Shown one piece after another: positions 46,749 through 57,315 of a DNA stretch of 64,000 nucleotides (the first letter of the stretch is position 1; each line of letters opens with the position of its first letter). This DNA comes from Motiliproteus sp. SC1-56. GTDB taxonomy: Bacteria > Pseudomonadota > Gammaproteobacteria > Pseudomonadales > Balneatricaceae. The translations under genes were made by a program, and so were the position numbers. The stretch is from the NCBI RefSeq assembly GCF_017309075.1, contig NZ_JAEMGS010000004.1, forward strand, positions 186,001 through 250,000, written 5' to 3'. The notes beneath the pieces were generated by a model, which ran no database searches, was not told the origin of the DNA, and worked only from the letters and a program-made list of their open reading frames with translations.

Positions 46749-47501
46749 GTGAGTGAGAAGACCAAAGCCCGTTATAAACGCATCCTGCTCAAGCTGAGCG
46801 GCGAAGCGCTGATGGGAGATGAGAATTTCGGTATTGATCCTAAGGTGCTTGACCGCATGGCGCTGGAGATCGGCCAGCTGGTCGGTATCGGGGTCCAGGT
46901 GGGCATGGTGATCGGCGGCGGCAACCTGTTTCGCGGCGAGGCGCTGAGCCGGGCCGGGATGGACCGGGTCACCGGTGATCACATGGGCATGCTGGCCACG
47001 GTGATGAATGCGCTGGCCATGCGCGACGCCCTGGAGCGCAACAATATTGCGACCCGGGTCATGTCGGCCATTTCGATGGAGGGGGTGGTGGATAACTACG
47101 ATCGCCGCCATGCTATCCGCGCCCTCAACCAGGGGGACGTGGTGATTTTCTCTGCCGGTACCGGCAACCCGTTTTTTACCACCGACTCGGCCGCCTGTTT
47201 GCGCGGGATCGAGGTCGAGGTGGACGTGGTGCTCAAGGCGACCAAGGTGGACGGCGTATACTCTGCCGACCCGGTCAAGGATCCCAGCGCCACCAAGTAT
47301 GACCGGCTCAGTTACGATGACGTACTGGAGCAGCAGCTCGGGGTTATGGACCTCACCGCCATGTGTCTGACCCGCGACCATGCCATGCCGGTACGAGTAT
47401 TCAACATGAACAAGCCCGGCGCCCTGGTGACGGTGGTGCGGGGCGGTGAGGAAGGTACGCTGATCGATAACGGCGCGCCGCTAGGAGAACAGGGTGATTA
47501 A
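46749..47501 (+). CDS. pyrH: UMP kinase
   Basis: Phosphorylates UMP to UDP; hexameric amino-acid-kinase-fold enzyme controlled by UTP and GTP. 250 residues, with [24 protein letters not shown] and [20 protein letters not shown] start. Its end overlaps the frr start by 8 bases. Conserved rpsB-tsf-pyrH-frr order. Confidence 0.97.
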   Translation: MSEKTKARYKRILLKLSGEALMGDENFGIDPKVLDRMALEIGQLVGIGVQVGMVIGGGNLFRGEALSRAGMDRVTGDHMGMLATVMNALAMRDALERNNIATRVMSAISMEGVVDNYDRRHAIRALNQGDVVIFSAGTGNPFFTTDSAACLRGIEVEVDVVLKATKVDGVYSADPVKDPSATKYDRLSYDDVLEQQLGVMDLTAMCLTRDHAMPVRVFNMNKPGALVTVVRGGEEGTLIDNGAPLGEQGD

Positions 47502-48051
47502 CGATATCAAGCAAGATGCCGAAGAACGGATGCAGAAGAGCGTTCAGGCGGCAGTCGAGAACTTCAAGAAGATTCGTACCGGACGCGCGCACCCCAGTAT
47601 TCTGGATGCGGTCAGGGTCTCCTACTACGGCTCCGATGTGCCGATCAGCCAGGTCGCTAACATCAACGTCGAGGACGCCCGTACCCTGTCGGTAGTGCCC
47701 TGGGAGCGGCCGATGGTCCCCGAGGTGGAAAAGGCGATCATGAAATCGGACCTGGGGTTGAACCCCTCCACCGCCGGCAACGTTATCCGCGTGCCGATGC
47801 CCGCGCTGACGGAAGAGACGCGCAAGGGCTACATCAAGCAGGCGCGTTCAGAGGCGGAAAATGCCCGGGTGGCCGTGCGCAATATTCGCCGTGATGCCAA
47901 TAACGACATCAAGGAGCTCCTGAAAGAGAAGGAGATTACCGAGGATGACCAGCGTCGGGGCGAAGATGCCATTCAAAAACTGACCGACAAGTATATCGCC
48001 GATATCGAGGCGCACCTCCAGACCAAGGAAACGGACCTGATGGAGATCTGA
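47494..48051 (+). CDS. frr: Ribosome recycling factor
   Basis: Splits post-termination ribosomes with EF-G. 185 residues of the three-helix-bundle plus alpha/beta family ([27 protein letters not shown], then the long [21 protein letters not shown] helix broken into parts). GTG start inside the end of pyrH, implying coupled translation. Confidence 0.97.
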   Translation: MINDIKQDAEERMQKSVQAAVENFKKIRTGRAHPSILDAVRVSYYGSDVPISQVANINVEDARTLSVVPWERPMVPEVEKAIMKSDLGLNPSTAGNVIRVPMPALTEETRKGYIKQARSEAENARVAVRNIRRDANNDIKELLKEKEITEDDQRRGEDAIQKLTDKYIADIEAHLQTKETDLMEI

Positions 48052-48072
48052 CCCGGATCTCGTCAGCTATTT

Positions 48073-48825
48073 ATGACGGAGCTCAAGGACTTTTCCCGGC
48101 TTCCACGCCACGTGGCCATCATCATGGATGGCAACAACCGCTGGGCCAAGGCGCGCAACCTGCCCAGCGTCGCCGGCCACAAGGCGGGGGTGGAAGCAGT
48201 GCGCGCAGTCGTCGACGGCTGCGCCCGCTACGGCGTCGAAGCGTTGACCCTCTTTGCCTTCAGCAGTGAGAACTGGCGGCGTCCCCCGGGCGAAGTGTCA
48301 GGGCTGATGGAGCTGTTCATGTTGGCGCTCAAGCGTGAGGTCAAAAAGCTCCATAAAAACAATATACGCCTGAGGCTGATCGGTGAACGCAGCCGGTTCA
48401 GCGAAAGCTTGCAGGGCAAGATTGCCGAGGCCGAGGCCCTGACTCGCGGCAACACCGGCCTCACCCTCAACATCGCAGCCAACTACGGCGGCCAGTGGGA
48501 TATTGCCCAGGCCGCTGAAACCCTCGCCCGCCGGGTTCAGGCCGGGCAGTTGCGACCGGAAGAGATCACTCCCGAGGCGCTCGAGGCTGAGCTTTCCACC
48601 GCCGGCCAGCCCCTGCCGGACCTCTGTATCCGTACCGGGGGTGAGCAGCGGATCAGCAACTTCCTGTTGTGGCAGTTTGCCTACGCCGAGCTTTATTTCT
48701 CCCCGGTATACTGGCCCGACTTCGATCGTGGCGAGCTGGAAAAGGCGTTTGCTGCCTTCAGTGGGCGGCAGCGCCGTTTCGGCAAGACCAGCGAGCAGAT
48801 CGAGGCTGAGGAGACACATGCTTAA
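48073..48825 (+). CDS. uppS: Undecaprenyl diphosphate synthase
   Basis: Cis-prenyltransferase making the C55 carrier lipid for peptidoglycan and O-antigen. 250 residues: [17 protein letters not shown] with the catalytic Asp, [11 protein letters not shown], and the C-terminal [20 protein letters not shown]. It depends on isopentenyl diphosphate supply. The end overlaps cdsA by 8 bases. Confidence 0.97.
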   Translation: MTELKDFSRLPRHVAIIMDGNNRWAKARNLPSVAGHKAGVEAVRAVVDGCARYGVEALTLFAFSSENWRRPPGEVSGLMELFMLALKREVKKLHKNNIRLRLIGERSRFSESLQGKIAEAEALTRGNTGLTLNIAANYGGQWDIAQAAETLARRVQAGQLRPEEITPEALEAELSTAGQPLPDLCIRTGGEQRISNFLLWQFAYAELYFSPVYWPDFDRGELEKAFAAFSGRQRRFGKTSEQIEAEETHA

Positions 48826-49645
48826 AACCCGCTTAATCACGGCGGGCTTGATCGCACCGCTCTTTCTGGCCGGGGTGTTCCTGTTGCCGCAGGCCGGCTT
48901 TCAACTCTTTATCGCGCTGATCGTCGCGCTGGGAAGCTGGGAGTGGGCCAACCTGGCCGGCGTGCGCAGTCTGCCGGGGAGGGCTCTCTTTGTACTACTG
49001 ATCCAGCTGCTGCTGCTGCCCCTGGTGCTCTGGGGCGACCTGTTGACACCGGGTGTTCTCCTGCTTGCCGGACTGTTCTGGCTGCTGGCCCTCTACTGGG
49101 TGCGAACGTACCCGGATACCAGTGGCAATTGGAGCGGCGTGGCGGCGCGACTGGTGATGGGAGGGCTGGTGCTGGTGCCCACCTGGGGCGCGCTGGTGGC
49201 GCTCAAGGGAACCCCGTCGGCCCACCCGCTGATCCTGCTGCTGTTGCTGCTGGTCTGGGGGGCGGATGTCGGGGCCTACTTTGCCGGGCGGCAGTGGGGG
49301 CAGAGAAAAATGGCGCCGCGGGTCAGTCCCGGAAAGACCCTCGCGGGTCTCTATGGGGGGCTCACATCCAGCTTGCTAATAGCCCTTCTGTGGGGGCTTT
49401 ACTGGCAGCTTTCGGTGGCGACACTGGCGGCTGTGATGGGGGTCTGTCTGGTGACCGCACTGGCCTCCGTGCTGGGGGACCTTCTGGAGAGCATGCTCAA
49501 GCGCCACCGTGGCATCAAAGACAGCGGCCGGGTTCTGCCCGGGCATGGCGGTATCATGGATCGCATCGATAGCCTCACGGCGGCCGCCCCTCTCTTCGCC
49601 TTGGGAACCTGGCTCTGCGGGCTGGAGTCTGTTGTAACGGCATAA
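48818..49645 (+). CDS. cdsA: Phosphatidate cytidylyltransferase (CDP-diacylglycerol synthase)
   Basis: Inner-membrane enzyme making CDP-diacylglycerol from phosphatidate and CTP, precursor of all phospholipids. 275 residues, about eight membrane segments; the CdsA signature appears as [11 protein letters not shown] ... [34 protein letters not shown]. The ATG at 48818 follows GAGGAG and gives [14 protein letters not shown]; the long open frame upstream is inside uppS. Only 19 bases separate it from rseP, where ispC is found in Pseudomonas and E. coli. Confidence 0.96.
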   Translation: MLKTRLITAGLIAPLFLAGVFLLPQAGFQLFIALIVALGSWEWANLAGVRSLPGRALFVLLIQLLLLPLVLWGDLLTPGVLLLAGLFWLLALYWVRTYPDTSGNWSGVAARLVMGGLVLVPTWGALVALKGTPSAHPLILLLLLLVWGADVGAYFAGRQWGQRKMAPRVSPGKTLAGLYGGLTSSLLIALLWGLYWQLSVATLAAVMGVCLVTALASVLGDLLESMLKRHRGIKDSGRVLPGHGGIMDRIDSLTAAAPLFALGTWLCGLESVVTA

Positions 49646-49664
49646 CCACGGGACACCGCGCATC

Positions 49665-51017
49665 ATGGGTTTTCTGCAGACGGTAGTGGCGGCCATTGTC
49701 ACCCTGGGCATTCTGGTCACCATTCACGAATACGGGCACTTCTGGGTTGCCCGCCGCTTCGGGGTCAAAGTCCTACGTTTTTCCATCGGCTTCGGTAAAG
49801 GGTTGTATCGCTGGTACGACCGCCGGGGCACCGAGTACGTGATCGCCGCCATCCCCCTGGGGGGGTATGTGAAAATGCTCGACGAGCGGGAAGCGCCGGT
49901 GGCGCCCGCCGAGCAGGATCAGGCTTTTAACCGCAAGTCGGTCGGGCAGCGGATCGCGATCGTCGCTGCGGGTCCTGTGGTGAACCTTCTGTTTGCCGCT
50001 TTTGCTTATTGGTTGCTGTTTGTCTCGGGTGTCACCACGGTGACGCCGGTGGTCGGGGCGGTGCAACCCCAGTCGCCCGCGGCCGCGGCCGGACTGCGGG
50101 TAGGGGAGGAGGTCGTTGAGGTTGACGGTCACGCCACGCGCAGCTGGGAAGAGGTGAGTCTGCGCCTGGCGGCGCGCATTGGCGAGAGCGGCGAGCTGCG
50201 CCTGCGCACCCGGGAGGTCGAAGGCGGCGGTGAGCAGCGCTACCGGCTGATGTTGAACGAATGGCAGGTGGACGAGGAGCAGGGGCCGCTGGCCAGCCTC
50301 GGCATCATCCCCTGGCGCCCCGCTCTGGAGCCGCGCATCGGCCAGGTCGCCGAGCAGGGGCGGGCCGCCGCCGCCGGTCTGCAACCGGGAGATCTGGTAC
50401 GTAGCATCAACGCAGAACCGGTAACCGACTGGGTTGAGTTGGTGAAGCGGGTTCAGGCGCACCCCGAGGCGTCTCTGACGCTGGTCCTGGAGCGCCAGGG
50501 GGAACCGCTGGAGCTGGTGGTGACGCCGGCGGCCCGCACGGACGAGAGCGGGCGCCGCTATGGCTACATCGGTGCCGGTGTCGCACCGGTGGAGTGGCCC
50601 GCAGCGATGCAGCGCGAGATCCGTTACGGACTCTTTGAGGCGGTTCCGGCGGCAGTTGCCAAAAGCTATCAGATGATCACCCTGATCCTTGAGTCGATTG
50701 GCAAAATGATCCAAGGGGCCATCTCGGTAAAAAACTTGAGTGGCCCTATCACGATTGCTAAAGTGGCGGGGGCTTCGGCGGAGTCGGGGCTGGAGAGCTT
50801 TCTTAATTTCCTGGCCTACCTCAGTATCAGTCTGGGGGTCCTGAACTTGCTGCCCATTCCCATGCTGGATGGCGGGCATCTGCTCTATTACCTGATTGAG
50901 GCTGCGCGAGGACGACCGGTTTCCGAGCGGGTGCAGATACTGGGCCTGAAAATTGGTATGGCGCTGCTGCTGTCACTGATGTTGATGGCGCTCTATAACG
51001 ACCTGGCGCGCCTCTAG
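49665..51017 (+). CDS. rseP: RIP site-2 metalloprotease RseP
   Basis: Inner-membrane intramembrane protease that cleaves RseA to free sigma-E and degrades remnant signal peptides. 450 residues: zinc motif His21-Glu22...His25 (TIHEYGHFWVAR), two PDZ domains (about 115-185 and 205-285), and the C-terminal LNLLPIPMLDGGHLLYY carrying the third ligand. It is immediately upstream of bamA, whose product's folding state the sigma-E pathway monitors. Confidence 0.96.
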   Translation: MGFLQTVVAAIVTLGILVTIHEYGHFWVARRFGVKVLRFSIGFGKGLYRWYDRRGTEYVIAAIPLGGYVKMLDEREAPVAPAEQDQAFNRKSVGQRIAIVAAGPVVNLLFAAFAYWLLFVSGVTTVTPVVGAVQPQSPAAAAGLRVGEEVVEVDGHATRSWEEVSLRLAARIGESGELRLRTREVEGGGEQRYRLMLNEWQVDEEQGPLASLGIIPWRPALEPRIGQVAEQGRAAAAGLQPGDLVRSINAEPVTDWVELVKRVQAHPEASLTLVLERQGEPLELVVTPAARTDESGRRYGYIGAGVAPVEWPAAMQREIRYGLFEAVPAAVAKSYQMITLILESIGKMIQGAISVKNLSGPITIAKVAGASAESGLESFLNFLAYLSISLGVLNLLPIPMLDGGHLLYYLIEAARGRPVSERVQILGLKIGMALLLSLMLMALYNDLARL

Positions 51018-51074
51018 GAGCGGGGGCGCCGCTCCGGCTTTGCATTCACTGTTAATTTTGAGTCTGTAACCTGA

Positions 51075-53384
51075 ATGAGACGTAGACTGGCCCTGCTCTG
51101 GATTCTCCTGTTGCTTCCCTTGGCTGCACTGGCCGACAGCTTCAAAGTAAACGATATCCGCATCGACGGTTTGCAGCGGATCGATCTGGGCACCGTTTTT
51201 GCCGCCTTTCCCGTGGATGTGGGCGAAACCGTGGATGAGTTTCGCCTCAGCAAGGCGGCGCGGGCGCTTTTTGCCACCGGTTATTTCAACGATATCCGCC
51301 TCGCCCGGGACGGTAACGTCCTTATCGTCAAGGTTCAGGAGCGTCCTGCTCTCAGTAAGATCGAGATAGAAGGCAACGACGTTATCGAAACCGATAAGCT
51401 TCTGGACGGGCTGAAGAATCTGGGTCTGGCAGAGGGTGAGGTGTTTCAGCGCGCCACCCTGGAGCGGATCCGCCTGGAGCTGCTGCGCCTGTATGCCGGC
51501 CAGGGCCGTTACGGCGCCCAGGTGGACGCCGAGATCGAGTCCCTGCCGGAGAACCGGGTCGGCTTGACCATCCGCATCCGCGAAGGTGAGCCGGCGGCAA
51601 TCCAGCACATCAATATCGTCGGTAACACCGCCTTTGATGATGAGACCCTCGCTGGCCTCTTCACCTTGAAAACCCCCAGCTTCTGGTCTTTCTTCGGCGA
51701 TGACAGCAAGTACTCCCGGGAGAAGCTCAGTGGCGATCTGGAACGGCTGCGGTCCTACTACCTGGATCGTGGCTATATCAACTTCGCCATCGATTCTACC
51801 CAGGTCTCCCTGACCCCCGATCGCAAGCACGTGTATATCACCATCAATGTCAGTGAAGGGGAGCGTTTCCGGTTTGCCGGCTTTGAACTGGCCGGTGATC
51901 TGGTTCTGCCCCGCGAGGAGCTGCAGTCCCAGGTCGAACTGGAGTCGGGAGCGATCTTCTCGCGGCGAGCTATGGTGGCCTCCGCCACGCAGCTCACCCG
52001 AAGACTCGGTAACGAAGGATACCTGCAGGCCAACGTCAACCCGGTGCCGGATGTGGACGAGGCCCAGCGTACGGTGGCTATCACGTTCTTTATCAACCCG
52101 GGACGGCGTATTTACGTACGGAGGATCAACTTCCGCGGCAACACCAACAGTGCCGACGAGGTCTTGCGCCGTGAGATGCGCCAGATGGAGGCGGCCTGGG
52201 CCTCTACCGAACTGATGGAAACTTCCAAGCGGCGCCTGGAACGGCTGGGCTACTTTGCCTCGGTTAACCTGGAGACCTCTGCAGTGCCGGGCACCGAGGA
52301 CCAGATCGATCTTGAGTACAGCGTCGAGGAGCAGCTCTCAGGCCACCTGTCGGCCAGTATCGGTTTCTCCCAGGAGAGCGGTTTGCTGTTGGGTGCCAAT
52401 GTCTCGCAGAAGAATTTCCTCGGTACCGGCAAGCAGGTGTCCGTCGCCGTCAACAACAGCCGTACCGATACCGAGTACAGCTTCAGTTTTACCGACCCCT
52501 ACCACACCGTCGATGGAGTCAGTCGCGGCTTCGATCTGTACTACCGCAAGCAGGACTTCGAAGAGGGCGATACCAGCGATTACAGCACCGATACCTACGG
52601 CGGCGGAATGAGCTTTGGCTATCCCATCGACGAGCACCAGCGGCTGCGTTTCGGCTGGGGGCTCAGTCATCTCTCCGTCAGCCTGGGTAACGATATTCCC
52701 CAGGAGATCAGCGACTTCGTCGATGCCGAAGGTGATGAGTACAACCAGTTGAACCTCACCGCGTCCTGGAGCGACAACCATCTCAACAAGGGATTGATGG
52801 CTACCGACGGCTACTCCCAGTCTCTCAGCCTGGAGCTGGGGGCGCCCGGCAGCGACCTTAACTTCTGGAAGCTGCGTTACCGCGGCCAGCGCTATTTTCC
52901 CCTGACCGGCGACTGGGTGCTGAGTCTCAGGACCGAGCTGGGCTACGCTGATAGCATGGGGAATACCTCCGAGCTGCCTTTCTTTGAACATTTCTACGCC
53001 GGTGGCTTCAACTCGGTGCGGGGCTTTAAGAGCAACTCCCTGGGGCCGCGGGCGAATAACCTCGGGCGCGATCCGTTGGGCGGCAATGCCCTGGTCGAGG
53101 GGAGCATGGAGCTGATCTTTCCTTTCCCCTTTGTCGAAGATCCCGGCGGCCTGCGCTCGCTGCTCTATCTCGACGTGGGGAGCGTATTTGATACCAGTTG
53201 CCTGTCCAGCAACCCTAACTGCGATAGCGGGATCGCGCTGGATGAGATGAGTGCGTCGGTGGGGGTGGGGGTTTCCTGGCTCACCTTCGTCGGACCGCTC
53301 TCGTTCTCCTACGCAGTGCCGGTGATTGAGCAGGACGACGACGAGACCGAGGCTTTCCAGTTTGCGCTGGGCCGAAGCTTCTAA
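51075..53384 (+). CDS. bamA: Outer-membrane protein assembly factor BamA
   Basis: Central BAM subunit. 769 residues: signal peptide (1-20, ending AALA), five POTRA domains (about 21-420), and a 16-strand Omp85 barrel. The lid-locking VRGF motif is in GGFNSVRGFKSNSLGPR, and the chain ends in FALGRSF with terminal Phe. Length is slightly below the E. coli 810. bamD of the same complex is at 25593-26354. Confidence 0.97.
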   Translation: MRRRLALLWILLLLPLAALADSFKVNDIRIDGLQRIDLGTVFAAFPVDVGETVDEFRLSKAARALFATGYFNDIRLARDGNVLIVKVQERPALSKIEIEGNDVIETDKLLDGLKNLGLAEGEVFQRATLERIRLELLRLYAGQGRYGAQVDAEIESLPENRVGLTIRIREGEPAAIQHINIVGNTAFDDETLAGLFTLKTPSFWSFFGDDSKYSREKLSGDLERLRSYYLDRGYINFAIDSTQVSLTPDRKHVYITINVSEGERFRFAGFELAGDLVLPREELQSQVELESGAIFSRRAMVASATQLTRRLGNEGYLQANVNPVPDVDEAQRTVAITFFINPGRRIYVRRINFRGNTNSADEVLRREMRQMEAAWASTELMETSKRRLERLGYFASVNLETSAVPGTEDQIDLEYSVEEQLSGHLSASIGFSQESGLLLGANVSQKNFLGTGKQVSVAVNNSRTDTEYSFSFTDPYHTVDGVSRGFDLYYRKQDFEEGDTSDYSTDTYGGGMSFGYPIDEHQRLRFGWGLSHLSVSLGNDIPQEISDFVDAEGDEYNQLNLTASWSDNHLNKGLMATDGYSQSLSLELGAPGSDLNFWKLRYRGQRYFPLTGDWVLSLRTELGYADSMGNTSELPFFEHFYAGGFNSVRGFKSNSLGPRANNLGRDPLGGNALVEGSMELIFPFPFVEDPGGLRSLLYLDVGSVFDTSCLSSNPNCDSGIALDEMSASVGVGVSWLTFVGPLSFSYAVPVIEQDDDETEAFQFALGRSF

Positions 53385-53421
53385 GCTGTAGTCTTTCACA
53401 CAAGGGATAAGGAGAGAACCG

Positions 53422-53916
53422 ATGAAAGCGATCAAGAACACTGTGCTGGCGCTGTGCCTGCTGCCTGTCGCGGCCTGGGGGGAAACCATCGCCGTGCTGG
53501 ATATCGAGAGCGCGATCCGCGCCTCCAAGCCCGCGGACGAGTTCCGCCAGCAGCTGAACGAGGAGTTCAGCACCGAGCAGGCACAACTGCGGCAGCTGCA
53601 GGAGCAGGGTAACGCCCTGCAGGAAAAGGCCCAGAAGGAGGCGGACTTTCTCAGCGAGGAGGAGCGCCAGCGGCTGATGGGGGATATTCAGGCCAAGTAC
53701 CAGGAGTTCCAGCAGCTGAGCAACCGGCTCAAGCAGCGCTCCCAGCAGCGCGAGCAGGCGTTTCTGGAGCAGCTGCGGCCCCAGGTGGAGGCGATTCTGC
53801 AGAAGATGGTCGATGACCAGGATATCGACGTTATTCTCAACAAAAAAGCGCTGGTTTACGCCAAGCCGGACCTGGACCTGACCCAGGCGGTGGTCGATAA
53901 ACTGAACCAGCAGTAG
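53422..53916 (+). CDS. skp: Periplasmic chaperone Skp (OmpH)
   Basis: Trimeric periplasmic holdase for unfolded outer-membrane proteins on their way to BAM. 164 residues: signal peptide (1-20, ending AAWG), the IAVLDIESAI strand, a long Gln/Glu-rich coiled coil (about 40-115) forming the tentacles, and the returning VILNKKALVYAKPDLDLTQAVVDKLN. The order bamA-skp-lpxD is conserved. Confidence 0.95.
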   Translation: MKAIKNTVLALCLLPVAAWGETIAVLDIESAIRASKPADEFRQQLNEEFSTEQAQLRQLQEQGNALQEKAQKEADFLSEEERQRLMGDIQAKYQEFQQLSNRLKQRSQQREQAFLEQLRPQVEAILQKMVDDQDIDVILNKKALVYAKPDLDLTQAVVDKLNQQ

Positions 53917-53919
53917 GTC

Positions 53920-54954
53920 ATGACGCAGGCTTATTCGCTGGGCGAGATTGCGGCGTTTCTGGGGGCGACCCTGGCGGGGGATGGGGAGCGCCGGGTGTCC
54001 GGGTTGCAAACCCTTGCCGCTGCGCAGCCCGATCAGGTCAGCTTTCTCGCCAATCCCAAATACCGCCGGGAGCTGGCCTCGACGCAGGCTGCGGCGGTGA
54101 TCCTTCATCCTTCGCAAGTTGATGCTTGTCCGGTGCCGACGCTGGCCCTTGACAATCCCTACCTCGGTTATGCGCGGCTCTCCGCCTGGTTTGACCCGCG
54201 ACCGCAGGCGGTACCCGGAATTCACGCTACGGCGGTTGTTCACGAGCGGGCGCAGGTGGATGCGAGCGCTTCGGTAGGCCCCGGCGCGGTTATCGAGGCG
54301 GATGTCCGGGTGGCGGCGGGGGCCTCTATTGGTCCTCACTGCGTGCTTGGCGCAGGCTCGGTCATCGGTCGTGATACGCGGCTGGCGGCGCGCGTGACCC
54401 TCTATCATGGCGTGAGGATCGGCGCACGCTGTGTCATTCACAGCGGTGCCGTGATCGGCGCCGACGGTTTCGGCTTTGCCAACGACCAAGGCCACTGGCA
54501 CAAAATCGCCCAAATTGGCGGTGTGGTCATCGGCGATGACGTGGAGGTCGGGGCCGGTACCACCATCGACCGAGGCGCGCTGGAAGACACCGTCATTGGC
54601 GACGGGGTCAAACTGGATAACCAAATTCAGGTGGCTCACAATTGTCGGATAGGGGAAAACAGCGCGATTGCCGGTTGTGCTGGCTTGGCCGGAAGCTCTA
54701 AAATAGGCCGGCGCTGCACCATCGGTGGCGGAGCCGGCATTGCCGGGCACCTGGAACTGGCCGATGACGTGCATGTCAGCGCCATGACGCTAGTGACCAA
54801 ATCGCTGCAAAAGCCGGGTGTTTACTCCTCCGGCACTGGCCTCTCCCCGCATCAGCAGTGGAAGAAGAACGTCGTGCGCTTCCGTCAGCTCGATCAGCTG
54901 GCGGCCCGAGTCGCCGCATTGGAAAAGTCGGCGAATGACAAGAGTAAGGGTTAA
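53920..54954 (+). CDS. lpxD: UDP-3-O-(3-hydroxyacyl)glucosamine N-acyltransferase, LpxD
   Basis: Third enzyme of lipid A synthesis. 344 residues: N-terminal uridine-binding domain, then a left-handed beta-helix of hexapeptide repeats (VHERAQVDASASVGPGAVIEADV...) with the catalytic His in QVAHNCRIG, and a C-terminal helix. Starts 3 bases after skp. Confidence 0.96.
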   Translation: MTQAYSLGEIAAFLGATLAGDGERRVSGLQTLAAAQPDQVSFLANPKYRRELASTQAAAVILHPSQVDACPVPTLALDNPYLGYARLSAWFDPRPQAVPGIHATAVVHERAQVDASASVGPGAVIEADVRVAAGASIGPHCVLGAGSVIGRDTRLAARVTLYHGVRIGARCVIHSGAVIGADGFGFANDQGHWHKIAQIGGVVIGDDVEVGAGTTIDRGALEDTVIGDGVKLDNQIQVAHNCRIGENSAIAGCAGLAGSSKIGRRCTIGGGAGIAGHLELADDVHVSAMTLVTKSLQKPGVYSSGTGLSPHQQWKKNVVRFRQLDQLAARVAALEKSANDKSKG

Positions 54955-54960
54955 AGTTTA

Positions 54961-55398
54961 ATGATGGATGTAAAGGAAATACGGGAATACCTGCCGCACC
55001 GCTACCCCTTCCTGCTGGTGGACCGAGTCACCGAACTGAATATCGGTAAATCGATTGTCGCCTATAAAAACGTGACGGTGAACGAACCGTTTTTTAACGG
55101 CCATTTTCCGGACCACCCGGTGATGCCCGGGGTGCTGATTATCGAAGCCATGGCGCAGGCGGCCGGCGTGCTCGGCTTTAAAACCATGGATAAGAAGCCC
55201 GAAGACGGCTCCATTTATTACTTTGTCGGCTCTGACAAGCTGCGGTTCAAGCGCCCGGTAGTGCCCGGTGATCGCCTGCAGTTGGAGGCCGAAATCGTCT
55301 CCGAGAAGCGCGGGATCTGGAAATTTGAATGCAAGGCCACCGTGGACGGTGAGCTGGCAAGCTCGGCAACCATCCTCTGCGCCGACAGGAAGGTCTGA
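54961..55398 (+). CDS. fabZ: 3-hydroxyacyl-ACP dehydratase FabZ
   Basis: Dehydrates 3-hydroxyacyl-ACP in fatty acid elongation and competes with LpxA for 3-hydroxyacyl-ACP. 145 residues with [13 protein letters not shown] and the active-site [20 protein letters not shown] (His and Glu). Start at 54961 or the adjacent ATG 54964. Embedded in the lpxD-fabZ-lpxA-lpxB block. Confidence 0.97.
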   Translation: MMDVKEIREYLPHRYPFLLVDRVTELNIGKSIVAYKNVTVNEPFFNGHFPDHPVMPGVLIIEAMAQAAGVLGFKTMDKKPEDGSIYYFVGSDKLRFKRPVVPGDRLQLEAEIVSEKRGIWKFECKATVDGELASSATILCADRKV

Positions 55399-55400
55399 TC

Positions 55401-56171
55401 TTGATCGACAGTCGAGCCATAATCGATCCCGGCGCCAAGATCGCCGATGACGTGGAAATCGGCCCCTGGACGCTGATCGGACCTGATGTTGAAATCGGGG
55501 CCGGCACCCGTATTGCTTCCCATGTCGTGGTCAAGGGGCCCTGCCGGATCGGGCGCAATAACCGAATTTTTCAGTTCGCGACCATCGGCGAAGAGTGCCA
55601 GGACAAGAAGTACCGGGGCGAGCCCACGGTGCTCGAGATCGGCGACGACAACATTATCCGCGAGGGCTGCACACTGCACCGGGGTACCGTGCAGGACCAG
55701 GGGCTGACCCGGGTGGGTAGCCATAACCTGCTGATGGCCTACGTGCACGTGGCCCACGACTGTTTGGTGGGTGATCACACGGTGCTGGCCAACAACGTCG
55801 CCCTGGCCGGGCACGTTCAGGTGGGAGACCACGCCATTTTGGGCGGCTTTACCGCCGTGCATCAGTTCTGCCATATCGGCGCCCATGTTATGTGCGGTGC
55901 CGGTTCCGTGGTGCTGCAGGATATTCCCAGCTTTGTGCTCGCCAATGGCAACACCGCCAAGCCCCACGGTATCAATGCCGAGGGGCTGCGCCGGCGCGGT
56001 TTTTCCAGTGATGCGGTGCGTGCCATCAAGCGCGCTTACCGGTTGATTTACCGGCAGGGGTTGAAGCTGGACGAAGCCCGTCAGAAAGTGGCCGAGCTGG
56101 CAAAGCAGCACCCCGAACTCCTCACCCTGACCGACTTCCTGGCCCATTCCAGCCGCGGCATTATCCGCTGA
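55401..56171 (+). CDS. lpxA: UDP-N-acetylglucosamine acyltransferase, LpxA
   Basis: First step of lipid A synthesis, acylating UDP-GlcNAc at O-3. 256 residues of hexapeptide-repeat beta-helix (ALIDPGAKI-like [21 protein letters not shown]), catalytic His in [10 protein letters not shown], and a C-terminal helical domain. The only plausible start is TTG at 55401, two bases after the fabZ stop and with AGGAAGG about 8 bases upstream; the homology begins at [10 protein letters not shown], in line with this start. Confidence 0.95.
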   Translation: MIDSRAIIDPGAKIADDVEIGPWTLIGPDVEIGAGTRIASHVVVKGPCRIGRNNRIFQFATIGEECQDKKYRGEPTVLEIGDDNIIREGCTLHRGTVQDQGLTRVGSHNLLMAYVHVAHDCLVGDHTVLANNVALAGHVQVGDHAILGGFTAVHQFCHIGAHVMCGAGSVVLQDIPSFVLANGNTAKPHGINAEGLRRRGFSSDAVRAIKRAYRLIYRQGLKLDEARQKVAELAKQHPELLTLTDFLAHSSRGIIR

Positions 56172-56175
56172 GTTC

Positions 56176-57315
56176 ATGCGCATCGGTATCGTTGCCGGTG
56201 AGGCGTCCGGCGATATCTTAGGAGCCGGGCTGATGCGCGCGCTGCGCGTCCAAGTGCCGGATGCGCGCTTTGAGGGTATCGGCGGGCCGCTCATGCTCGC
56301 CGAGGGCTTCGACAGTCGCTTTCCCATGGAGCGCCTCTCGGTGATGGGGCTGGTGGAGGTGTTGGGCCGCCTGCCTGAGCTGCTGGGCATCCGCCGGCGC
56401 CTGCGTCGCCACTGGCTGGCCAATCCGCCGGATCTTTTCATCGGCATCGACGCCCCCGATTTCAACCTGAGCCTCGAGCGCCAATTGCGCCTCGCGGGGA
56501 TTCCCACCGCCCATTACGTCAGCCCCTCGGTCTGGGCCTGGCGCGAAAAACGGGTGATCAAGATCGCCAAGGCGGTGGACCTGATGCTGTGTCTGCTTCC
56601 CTTCGAACCGCCTTTTTACGCCAACGCCGGCGTGGAGGCCCGCTTCGTGGGGCACCCCCTGGCCGATGCGCTTCCGCTTGAGCCGGATCCCGCCTCGGCG
56701 CTGAATGCCCTGGGACTGGCGCCGGGCGTGACCCGGGTGGCGCTCCTGCCCGGCAGCCGGGGGGGGGAGGTGGAGCGACTGGCGCCTTTGTTTATCGAGG
56801 CGGCGAGACTCTGTCACACCGTGCGCCCCGAGCTGGAGTTTTTGCTGCCAGCGGCCAATGCAAGCCGCCGGCAGCAGTTGCAGCCCCTGGTCGATGCAGC
56901 GGGGTTGCCGATTCGGCTGGTCGACGGTCATTCCCGCGACTGTATGCTGGCCAGCGACGCGGTGCTGCTGGCATCCGGAACGGCTGCCCTGGAGGGTATG
57001 CTACTCAAACGGCCGATGGTGGTGGCCTACAAGCTGGCCCCGCTCAGTTATCGGATTATCTCCCGCATGGTGAAGGTGCCCTACGTCTCCCTGCCCAACC
57101 TGCTGGCCGATGAGATGCTGATCCCGGAGTTGATCCAGAATGACGCCACCCCGGAGCGGCTTAGTCAGGCGCTGCTTGAGCAGCTGCAGCCGGCACGGCA
57201 GGCCGAGCTGCAGGGGCGTTTTGAAGCGCTGCACCGCCAGCTTCGATGTGACGCCAGTGCTCAGAGTGCGGCCCAGGTGCTGGCCTTGGTGAAACGCCGG
57301 CAAGAGGAGGCCTGA
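56176..57315 (+). CDS. lpxB: Lipid A disaccharide synthase, LpxB
   Basis: GT19 glycosyltransferase joining lipid X to UDP-diacylglucosamine at the inner membrane. 379 residues. Signatures: [16 protein letters not shown] at the N-terminus, [14 protein letters not shown] mid-protein, and [22 protein letters not shown] toward the C-terminus. ATG 5 bases after lpxA; its stop shares a base with the rnhB start. Confidence 0.96.
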   Translation: MRIGIVAGEASGDILGAGLMRALRVQVPDARFEGIGGPLMLAEGFDSRFPMERLSVMGLVEVLGRLPELLGIRRRLRRHWLANPPDLFIGIDAPDFNLSLERQLRLAGIPTAHYVSPSVWAWREKRVIKIAKAVDLMLCLLPFEPPFYANAGVEARFVGHPLADALPLEPDPASALNALGLAPGVTRVALLPGSRGGEVERLAPLFIEAARLCHTVRPELEFLLPAANASRRQQLQPLVDAAGLPIRLVDGHSRDCMLASDAVLLASGTAALEGMLLKRPMVVAYKLAPLSYRIISRMVKVPYVSLPNLLADEMLIPELIQNDATPERLSQALLEQLQPARQAELQGRFEALHRQLRCDASAQSAAQVLALVKRRQEEA

